From Prevotella sp. (GTDB lineage Bacteria > Bacteroidota > Bacteroidia > Bacteroidales > Bacteroidaceae): DNA of 34,088 nucleotides. The notes under the pieces were generated by a model that saw only the letters and a list, made by a program, of their open reading frames with translations, did not search any database and was not told where the DNA came from. The translations under genes were made by a program, and so were the position numbers. Below, piece by piece: positions 22,874 to 29,946 of this stretch. Within the stretch, counting starts at the first letter, position 1; every line of letters starts with the position of its first letter. The stretch covers positions 1 through 34,088 of the forward strand of contig JAEENF010000158.1 in the NCBI GenBank assembly GCA_016283605.1. The letters run 5' to 3'.

Positions 22874-25135
22874 TTATTTGATAGTTGTTGTCTGACTTAA
22901 TGGCAATTGTGCTGACGAGCCGCCGACGTGGACGGTCAGCTCTCCGGGCTCTAACTTCCAGGACTGACTGGACTCCTCCCAATGGCAGAGGTCAGAGCAC
23001 CGTAGAGGAATCGTCACGGCCTTGTGCTCACCGCGCTTCAGAGCTATGCGCTTAAAGCCTTTCAGTTCCTTCACAGGACGTTCGATACTTGATGCGGGGC
23101 GCGAGACATAGATCTGTGCCACCTCTTCGGCCTCGAACTGGGAGTTATTGGCTAACGTGAAACTGACATCGAGACCGTCGGCCGTGGGCGAAACTCTCAG
23201 GTCGCTATATTCGAAAGTCGCATAAGAAAGCCCGTGACCGAAAGGATAGGCCGGAGTTACACCCTTACTGTCATACCAACGGTAACCCACGAGATCCTGC
23301 TCGGCATAGTCGGCGACGAGTTGCTGACGGCGGTCATTACTGCGGTTACGGATGATATCGACGAAAATATCGCCCTGATTATTGTTAGCGACATTCTGCG
23401 GATAGGTACCTGTAGCATAAGCGGGCACATCCTCGAGTTTCTTCGGCCACGTCATCGGCAACTTACCGGAGGGCGTAGTATTTCCCGCAAGCACTTCAGC
23501 TAACGCCAGACCGCCCATCGAACCATTGAACCATGAGACGATAAGGACGGGAGAAACGGCGCTGACCGTGCTGACATCCACGGGGCCTCCGGCGACGATG
23601 ACCGTCACCAGACGAGGATTCGCTTTTGCAAGGGCTTGGGCCAGTTCGTCCTGTCCTGAGGGCAGGGTAATGCTCTTGCGGTCGGAGCCTTCGGTCTCGA
23701 CCTCACGGTTGTCACCAGCAAAGAAGATCACAAGATCGGCCTCCTGAGCCACCTTTACGGCCTCAGCCATGAGGGCAGGGTCACCAGGCTGCTGCGGACT
23801 CTGACGCTTGTTACGGCTATCTCTGTCGAAACTCTTGTAGCCTGGCGCGTAGGTGATTATCTTCCCACCACCGAGTACGGCCTGCAACCCCTCGAGAGGC
23901 GTAATCTCTTTGCGGGTCTTGACACCGGCACCCACTCCACCGAGCGCCATCTTCGTCATAGCATTCTCACCAATGACGGCAATACGCTTTACAGATGTCA
24001 GGTTGATGGGTAGCAAGGGCCAGGGTTGGTTCTTCGCCGCCTTCAGGGCATGCTTCCCGACAATGGGCTCGTTCTTCAGCAGCACAATGCTGCGCCGTGC
24101 CACCTGCAGGGCCGTCAGCATCTCATCGTCATTACCCACAGGCTTCTTGTTGGCTTCCTCTCTTGCGACGGGTTTCACCGTCAGACGCACTCGCAGAATC
24201 TCACGTACACGCTGGTTGATGACGTCCTCGCTCACCTTTCCTGCTTTCACAGAGTCGAGCAGCGCCTGACCGAAGAAACGATTTCCCGGCATTTCGACAT
24301 TCATTCCTGCGGTTACGGCATCCACCGTGGAGTGGACACCGCCCCAGTCACTGATGACCATGCCTGGAAATCCCCACTGCCGACGCAGAATGGTGGTGAG
24401 CAGCGGTTCATTCTCGGAACACCAACGCCCATTGACCTTATTATACGCTGCCATCACTCCCCAGGCATCTGCCTCGCGGACAGCCATCTCGAAGGGTCGC
24501 AAATAGATCTCATGCATGGCACGGTCAGAGATGTGTACATCGACAAAACCACGATAGTCTTCCTGATTGTTCAGTGCATAATGTTTCAGACAGACAGCCG
24601 TACCATCCTCCTGTGCGCCCTTCGTATAAGCCACCGACAGCATGCCACTCAACAAGGGGTCTTCACTCAGATACTCATAGGTGCGACCACCTGTGGGGAT
24701 GCGCTGAATATTGATAGCAGGGCCGAGAATCATGTCCTTACCCCTCAGCCGCGCCTCACGGCTCATACCCCGCCCGTATGCGTAAGCCCACTCCATACTC
24801 CATGTAGCAGCCAACGCCGAACCCGTGGGGAAGAATGTGGCCGAGTCCGTCGTCAGATGGGCGGAGTTCCAGGAATGAGGCTCCATCTCCTCACGGATGC
24901 CGAAGGGACCGTCGGCATACTCCATATCGGCGATACCCTGACGAGGAATACCCGCCGAAGAGAACATATTCTTACCATGAAGCATGTCGATCTTCTCTTC
25001 GAGCGTCATACTCCTGATGATATTATCTATCTGCTGCTCATGTTCCAGCAACTTTGTCGGGTACAGTTGTCCCTGAACTCCAATGCTGAATACCATCGCA
25101 ACGCCCACTAACACTATTCTTCTGCGCTTCTTCAT
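22874..25135 (-). CDS. Glycoside hydrolase family 3, probable exported beta-glucosidase
   Basis: 753 residues from ATG 25135; the longer frame needs a TTG in the repeat. Signal sequence at 1-22. The N-terminal TIM-like domain has DGPFG (75-79), GPAINIQRIPTGGRTYEYLSEDP near 138-160, KHY (184-186) and nucleophile Asp263 in VISDWGG. The second domain has the expected acid/base region REVETEGSDR. A fibronectin-type III-like C-terminal domain (SFTLANNSQFEAEEVAQIYV, LKGFKRIALKRGE) completes the usual GH3 plan. It should release glucose from non-reducing ends of beta-glucans or cello-oligosaccharides in the periplasm; beta-xylosidase activity cannot be ruled out. It is cotranscribed with the Gfo/Idh gene 24 bp upstream. 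Confidence 0.93.
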   Translation of the reverse strand: MKKRRRIVLVGVAMVFSIGVQGQLYPTKLLEHEQQIDNIIRSMTLEEKIDMLHGKNMFSSAGIPRQGIADMEYADGPFGIREEMEPHSWNSAHLTTDSATFFPTGSALAATWSMEWAYAYGRGMSREARLRGKDMILGPAINIQRIPTGGRTYEYLSEDPLLSGMLSVAYTKGAQEDGTAVCLKHYALNNQEDYRGFVDVHISDRAMHEIYLRPFEMAVREADAWGVMAAYNKVNGRWCSENEPLLTTILRRQWGFPGMVISDWGGVHSTVDAVTAGMNVEMPGNRFFGQALLDSVKAGKVSEDVINQRVREILRVRLTVKPVAREEANKKPVGNDDEMLTALQVARRSIVLLKNEPIVGKHALKAAKNQPWPLLPINLTSVKRIAVIGENAMTKMALGGVGAGVKTRKEITPLEGLQAVLGGGKIITYAPGYKSFDRDSRNKRQSPQQPGDPALMAEAVKVAQEADLVIFFAGDNREVETEGSDRKSITLPSGQDELAQALAKANPRLVTVIVAGGPVDVSTVSAVSPVLIVSWFNGSMGGLALAEVLAGNTTPSGKLPMTWPKKLEDVPAYATGTYPQNVANNNQGDIFVDIIRNRSNDRRQQLVADYAEQDLVGYRWYDSKGVTPAYPFGHGLSYATFEYSDLRVSPTADGLDVSFTLANNSQFEAEEVAQIYVSRPASSIERPVKELKGFKRIALKRGEHKAVTIPLRCSDLCHWEESSQSWKLEPGELTVHVGGSSAQLPLSQTTTIK

Positions 25136-25140
25136 ATCAT

Positions 25141-25168
25141 AACTCTTAACTGTCAACTCTCAACTATC
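25141..25168 (-). repeat. Heptamer tandem repeat at the Gfo/GH3 junction
   Basis: Plus-strand units aactctt (25141), aactgtc (25148), aactctc (25155) and aactatc (25162), the same family as in ispG and patatin. They include the Gfo/Idh stop codon and its last Ser codon and fill the spacer to the GH3 ATG. Confidence 0.8.
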
Positions 25169-26131
25169 CATCGGATACCTTACGCCCCACTTCTGACGCA
25201 GCCCGTCCATGAGCTGCATGATATAGAGCGTCTCGGCATGCGGCATCTCACGAGGCTCCTGCAATCCCTCTGCAAGGGCCTCACGACAGGCGAGGAACTG
25301 GTATTCGTAACCCGTGATCTGCTGCGGCACGCGGATGGTTTCTACATAGGTACGATCCGGACCATTCACAGTAATCGTCTGCGGATTGTTGATATTGTCG
25401 ATGATGAGGTTACCCTCGGTACCTGCGATGACACCGATATTGTCACCTACACACTGCGCCGAGCTCTGCACATTAGCGAGGATACCATCTTTCAAAATAA
25501 TGGTAATGGCATTGGTAAGATCCATACCCGTATCAGATTTCACACAATGACCGTCGATGCTGACAATATCGCTATCCGTAAACATACGCACGAAATTCAG
25601 TGCATAGACACCGAGGTCGAGCAAGGCACCACCGCAGAGGTCGGGACGCATGATACGGGGTTTATTACCCATCGAATAGCCTAGCGTGGCAGTGATCAGG
25701 TGCGGCGTTCCTATACGGCCGTCGGCAATAAGCTGTCGCATGGTAGCAACGACAGGCTGGTAACGTGTCCAGATGGCCTCAGCAATAAAGACTTTCTTCT
25801 CATGGGCAAGGTCGAGGATCTCCTTCGTCTGTCGGGCATTAGCCATAAAGGCTTTCTCCACGAGACAGGGCTTACCTGCGAGAATCGCCTCGCGTGTCAC
25901 ATCGTAATGATGGGAATGAGGTGTGCCCACATACACCAAGTCGACGTCAGGGTCGGCCAGCAGTTCATTGTATGAGCCATAGGCCTTCGGGATGTTCCAT
26001 TTCGCCGCGAAGGCTTCGGCCGTCTCTTTCTTCCGCGAGCCCACAGCGTAGGCTTCGCAGGTGTCTAATCCGTTTAAGGTGATGGCCGCCTTCTCGGCAA
26101 TCCATCCCGTTCCTATGATTCCAACTCGCAT
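25160..26131 (-). CDS. Gfo/Idh/MocA-family NAD(P)-dependent oxidoreductase
   Basis: 323 residues, cytoplasmic. Rossmann motif GIIGTGWIA (4-12), and the family signature EKAF at 92-95 with the catalytic-type Lys93. The alpha/beta C-terminal part begins near 120 (EAIWTRYQPVV), with GGALLDLGVYALNFV near 165-180. The Tyr-containing GVY version and the short length resemble the dihydrodiol dehydrogenase/glucose-fructose oxidoreductase-like subgroup, whose members oxidise sugars or related polyols. The substrate is unknown; the position between an alcohol dehydrogenase and a GH3 suggests a sugar. It starts 1 bp after the dehydrogenase stop, so translation is coupled. Confidence 0.9.
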   Translation of the reverse strand: MRVGIIGTGWIAEKAAITLNGLDTCEAYAVGSRKKETAEAFAAKWNIPKAYGSYNELLADPDVDLVYVGTPHSHHYDVTREAILAGKPCLVEKAFMANARQTKEILDLAHEKKVFIAEAIWTRYQPVVATMRQLIADGRIGTPHLITATLGYSMGNKPRIMRPDLCGGALLDLGVYALNFVRMFTDSDIVSIDGHCVKSDTGMDLTNAITIILKDGILANVQSSAQCVGDNIGVIAGTEGNLIIDNINNPQTITVNGPDRTYVETIRVPQQITGYEYQFLACREALAEGLQEPREMPHAETLYIMQLMDGLRQKWGVRYPMDS

Positions 26132-26132
26132 T

Positions 26133-27317
26133 TTACCCTCTTGCCATTTTATAGATGGATTCCATATCTTCGGCCTTCAACACTTTCAGACAGCCACAGG
26201 TCGAGGTGTAGTCACGGCTGCACTTACGGGTCATTTCCTTGATCTCCTCATCAGAAATATCCTTACCGATGAGTTCCTTGATGTTGATGGGCATACCTAT
26301 AGCGTGGTAGAAACGCTCCATGGCCTCAATACCCTTCAGGGCAGTGCCCTCGGGATCCGTGAAGTCATTGGGCACACCCATCACATTGACAGCGAAGCGC
26401 ACGAAGCGACACAGATTCTCATGCATCACATAACGTGCCCACGATGGCCAGATAGCAGCAAGTCCTGCACCATGAGTGACATCAAACATACCACTCAGTT
26501 CATGTTCCAACTGGTGCGTGGCCCAGTCATCAGCGACACCACAGCCCGTAAGTCCGTTGTGCATCAGACTGCCACCCCACATGATCTGTGCACGGTAGCG
26601 ATAGTCCTCAGGATTCTTCAATACGGCAAATACGGCATCCTTGATTGAGCGCAGCATAGCTTCAGCGATGTCGGTCGTGAATTCCATATCGTCATCCTTG
26701 GTGAAATAACGCTCCATGGTATGCATCATCATGTCGGTCACACCGGCTGCCGTCTGATAAGGAGGCAATGTAAAGGTGCGACGGGGATTCATAATGGCGA
26801 ACTTAGGACGGGAGAGGTTATTCGAGTAGCCAAGCTTTACATCGCCCTCCTCGTTAGTGATTACCGATGCCTCACTCATCTCACTGCCGGCAGCGGGAAT
26901 CGTAAGCACACAGGCTACAGGCAACATCTTCTCAGGTTGAGCCTTACCCAGATAGAAGTCCCAGACATCACCCTCATAGGGTACGCCATAAGCAATACAT
27001 TTCGACGAATCAATGACACTACCGCCACCCACAGCGAGGATAAAGTCGACACCCTCCTGACGACAGAGTTCGATACCTTTCTGCGCCAACGATAGACGGG
27101 GATTAGGCACGACACCACCGAGGGTAACAAACTCGACACCGCCTTCTTTCAGCAATCCGCAGACCTTATCGAGCAATCCCGACTTGACAGCACTCTTTCC
27201 ACCATAATGTACCAGCACTTTCGTGCCACCATATTTCTTCACGAGGACAGCTACCTGCTCCTCACTCTTTTCACCGAACACCACTTCCGTCGGTGCATAG
27301 TAATTAAAATCCTTCAT
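26133..27317 (-). CDS. Iron-type (group III) alcohol dehydrogenase, BDH/YqhD-like
   Basis: 394 residues, cytoplasmic. The nucleotide-binding loop is GGGSVIDS (97-104). Metal ligands line up with those of YqhD: Asp195 and His199 in GVTDMMMHTMERYF, His268 in THQLEHEL, and His282 in FDVTHGAG. Such enzymes reduce aldehydes to alcohols with NAD(P)H. Bacteroidota genomes often annotate this type as butanol dehydrogenase, but a role in clearing sugar-derived or reactive aldehydes is equally possible. It lies within the GH9-GH9-ADH-Gfo-GH3 block, 26 bp after the second GH9 and 1 bp before the Gfo/Idh gene. Confidence 0.92.
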   Translation of the reverse strand: MKDFNYYAPTEVVFGEKSEEQVAVLVKKYGGTKVLVHYGGKSAVKSGLLDKVCGLLKEGGVEFVTLGGVVPNPRLSLAQKGIELCRQEGVDFILAVGGGSVIDSSKCIAYGVPYEGDVWDFYLGKAQPEKMLPVACVLTIPAAGSEMSEASVITNEEGDVKLGYSNNLSRPKFAIMNPRRTFTLPPYQTAAGVTDMMMHTMERYFTKDDDMEFTTDIAEAMLRSIKDAVFAVLKNPEDYRYRAQIMWGGSLMHNGLTGCGVADDWATHQLEHELSGMFDVTHGAGLAAIWPSWARYVMHENLCRFVRFAVNVMGVPNDFTDPEGTALKGIEAMERFYHAIGMPINIKELIGKDISDEEIKEMTRKCSRDYTSTCGCLKVLKAEDMESIYKMARG

Positions 27318-27320
27318 ATT

Positions 27321-27344
27321 TTTACTTCTTTACCTTTTTACCTT
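27321..27344 (-). repeat. Octamer tandem repeat at the GH9/ADH junction
   Basis: Plus-strand units tttacttc (27321), tttacctt (27329) and tttacctt (27337). They fill the spacer between the GH9 stop (27344-27346) and the ADH ATG (27317). Period 8, otherwise the same placement as the heptamers. Confidence 0.65.
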
Positions 27345-29890
27345 TAAATATTTTTTGCTGCTAAAACGAGGAACATATAGTGCGACGATCCGCCACCGAG
27401 CACATACTCCGTCTGCTGCCATAGGAAGGGGAAGGTGAGCAGTTCAGGGAAGTCTGGACGAATCAGCGCCGTACCAGAGACCACGCCACCAGGGATATAC
27501 GACCAATCCGCACGATTCAGACCGTATGCCACCGTAGCCGACTTAGCCCCCACACCCGAAGCAAAGGAAGCGGTATTGCTGCCTGGATGACAACCTAACA
27601 CGAAGTTCAAGGCATTATAAACGGTCTCCTTCGGGAAAATGTCGGGATAAGCTGCCGCAAGGAAATAATACTCAAATCCAAAGCGCTGGATGTCCCAGCC
27701 TGCACCCCAGATACTCGGACGATAGGGTACACCGTAAGGTGTCTCTGCCGCCTGCTGATCAAGCTGAGTCTTATAGCCCATGAGGGCATTGCGATAGGCG
27801 GCAACAAACTGACGACTGCGTTTGTCTTTCTTGGTTTCCAGTTCCTTGGCAACACGGGCGATAAACCAGGCCGAACGGCCTACGCTCCTTACGATCTGCT
27901 CCTGCTGACTCAGCACGACATCGAGATACTCTGCCTCGCCCGTCGTCAGATACAGTTCTACGGCAGCCTGAAGCTTCATGCCCGCCATCATCCCTGACAC
28001 TTCCGTCTGATGATAGATATCAGCAGCAATCTGCTGACACTCATAGCTCAGTTCGTCGTTGAATCCCCGAAGTACACGGGCGGCACCTGCCAACTGTGCC
28101 GCTGTAGAGAGGGCACGCATGGGATTATCCTCGGTAAAGATCCAACGGTCGTCGTCATTGCCGATGATACCGTCGGTCATTGCTGCCGCGTCACCAAGCA
28201 TGGCATACTGGCGCAACGAGTTACAGATGATACCACGATACAGCCGACCAAGCGCCTGATAACTGCGTACAACGGTCAGTGCACCGTTCTCCACCTGTTG
28301 CAGGATGTCGTTCTTACCGTCGGGCTCATGGATCTCCACACGATGCCGCTGCTGGTCGATAGCCGTCGCATCAATTTCCGGATGGAACTGCTCATAGGCC
28401 AGTGCGAGGATATAGGCCTCCCCGGCCTGCGACTCCACACGAAGGTCGAAGTCGCCGGCATCGTGCCAACCGCCGACATTCACACCCGGCACCTTTTCTC
28501 CCTCTGCATATTTCGAGAGACCGGGCTGCTGGTCGTAGCCGTCAATATGGTTTCCCACATGCGCCATCAGGGCATCATCCATGTGACAGGCATCATGCCA
28601 GATGCGATACTTCTCCGAAACCCTCATGTGACACATCTGCACAGGCAGGAAATACTCGATGACAGGCTGCCACACGCCACGCTCATAGACATCATCGGCA
28701 ATACGGAAGACACTCGAGACACTCTGCCCATACTTCACCTGATAGAGCCCCGGCTCAGTGACTTCACTAAAGTCGGCCGTCAGATAGCGGTAGCGCAGGA
28801 ACTGTCCCCAGACCTTAGGCTCCACACGACAGACGGACTGCTCACCGTTGGCATCGATACGTACCAGATCGGCGTGTCCCACAGCCGTGTCACGTGGGTC
28901 AGTCTCGATGACCACCGTCTTAGGCTGTCTCGTCGTATAACCGATCTGCGAAGTCTGGATGACGGCAGGATAACGCCAGTCCTTATCTACCTCGGGCGTA
29001 ATCAGCCAGCGCACGGCACCCTTCGTGGCACCTTTCGCAATCTCACTGCGCAGCACAAACCAGCCGTTATTGTGGTTCATACGTCCGTCGTAGAGTTTCA
29101 GGTCGCCCGTGAACGACTCCACCCTCAGCTTCTGTGAGGGGGCATCGGGACGGGAGATGAAGATACGACCCACGGCGTAAGGCTCGGCGATGATATCATC
29201 GGCACGCAACGGACTATAGCCCTCACCGTCGAGCTGTGCAAGGTTTGCCTTCTGCTTAGGTGCAGACGGGAATCCGCCACGCGAGGGTGCGGCCTGCGAG
29301 GTGAAGTAATCGCCGTCGTGACCGCGGTTCGTCGCCACCTGCAACAACGGCCCGTTAGGCTGCTGAGGATAGATGCCTCCCGTCTGGTCCATCACCCACG
29401 GTTTGCCAAACAGCTCGCCAGGGAAGAACTCCAGGTTGAAGCCTGCCTTTCCGAGCAGGAAGTCGGGCACAGGCTTGTCGAGATCGACGGTGACCAGTAT
29501 ACCATTGCCCTGAGGCTCTACGTTGACGGTGTAATTCACGTGATAGTCAGGATAGACCATCGGATTGAAACCCGTCATGTGACGCGACGAGTCGGGGTAG
29601 CAGAGCGTCGTCGTGATACGCCCGTTCTCCACCTTCCGACTTAACTGTTTAGGTACGGGCTGCCACTGTCCAGGTGTCGCCTCCATACGGATATCACCGT
29701 TGGTAGCGATACGCTTGCCGTTCATAATGACACACACACCTCCCTGATGACCCTCTGGATAGAAATCACTGAAAGCCATCACGTCAGTACCTCCTGCATT
29801 GAAATAGCCAGCCTCATTCAGCTTAAACGTCTGTGCCGTCGCCATCTCCGCCGTCACCAACGCCATCATCAAAATAACAACCTTTCTCAT
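27344..29890 (-). CDS. Glycoside hydrolase family 9, exported (second of a tandem pair)
   Basis: 848 residues. Signal peptide at 1-19. An N-terminal beta-rich region of about 275 residues, shared with the neighbouring GH9 (LDKPVP, AGFNLEFFP, LYDGRM.NNGWFVLRS), comes first. A CelD-like Ig domain at about 310-400 follows (QTSQIGYTTRQPKTVVI, EPGLYQVKYG), and then the (alpha/alpha)6 catalytic domain with the catalytic base pair in GGWHDAGDFD (Asp477, Asp480) and the acid Glu828 near the end (WQQTEYVLGGG). The usual GH9 HHR motif is replaced by NRADWSYIPGG, so this belongs to a divergent branch. Expected role: endo- or exo-hydrolysis of beta-glucan or a related beta-linked polysaccharide. It is cotranscribed with the GH9 gene 43 bp upstream. 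Confidence 0.9.
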   Translation of the reverse strand: MRKVVILMMALVTAEMATAQTFKLNEAGYFNAGGTDVMAFSDFYPEGHQGGVCVIMNGKRIATNGDIRMEATPGQWQPVPKQLSRKVENGRITTTLCYPDSSRHMTGFNPMVYPDYHVNYTVNVEPQGNGILVTVDLDKPVPDFLLGKAGFNLEFFPGELFGKPWVMDQTGGIYPQQPNGPLLQVATNRGHDGDYFTSQAAPSRGGFPSAPKQKANLAQLDGEGYSPLRADDIIAEPYAVGRIFISRPDAPSQKLRVESFTGDLKLYDGRMNHNNGWFVLRSEIAKGATKGAVRWLITPEVDKDWRYPAVIQTSQIGYTTRQPKTVVIETDPRDTAVGHADLVRIDANGEQSVCRVEPKVWGQFLRYRYLTADFSEVTEPGLYQVKYGQSVSSVFRIADDVYERGVWQPVIEYFLPVQMCHMRVSEKYRIWHDACHMDDALMAHVGNHIDGYDQQPGLSKYAEGEKVPGVNVGGWHDAGDFDLRVESQAGEAYILALAYEQFHPEIDATAIDQQRHRVEIHEPDGKNDILQQVENGALTVVRSYQALGRLYRGIICNSLRQYAMLGDAAAMTDGIIGNDDDRWIFTEDNPMRALSTAAQLAGAARVLRGFNDELSYECQQIAADIYHQTEVSGMMAGMKLQAAVELYLTTGEAEYLDVVLSQQEQIVRSVGRSAWFIARVAKELETKKDKRSRQFVAAYRNALMGYKTQLDQQAAETPYGVPYRPSIWGAGWDIQRFGFEYYFLAAAYPDIFPKETVYNALNFVLGCHPGSNTASFASGVGAKSATVAYGLNRADWSYIPGGVVSGTALIRPDFPELLTFPFLWQQTEYVLGGGSSHYMFLVLAAKNI

Positions 29891-29932
29891 ATATTTACTC
29901 TTATTTTCTGCCTAACAATGTCATCAACATAC

Positions 29933-29946
29933 CTCATTTCTCATTT
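29933..29946 (-). repeat. Two ctcattt heptamers at the GH9 3' end
   Basis: Units at 29933-29939 and 29940-29946 are identical and include the stop codon of the first GH9 gene. Too short to stand alone, but placed like the other junction repeats. Confidence 0.4.

Noticed and set aside
24026-25111. Plus-strand open frame of 361 codons opposite GH3
   Set aside because: The minus strand encodes a full GH3 enzyme with all catalytic motifs; the antisense frame has no family features.
26133-27317. Naming the iron-type dehydrogenase as a butanol dehydrogenase with a gene symbol
   Set aside because: Metal ligands and fold are clear, but the substrate cannot be deduced, and the glycosidase neighbours do not support a butanol pathway.
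28010-29137. Plus-strand open frame of 375 codons opposite the second GH9
   Set aside because: Shadow of the GH9 coding sequence, no motifs or promoter.
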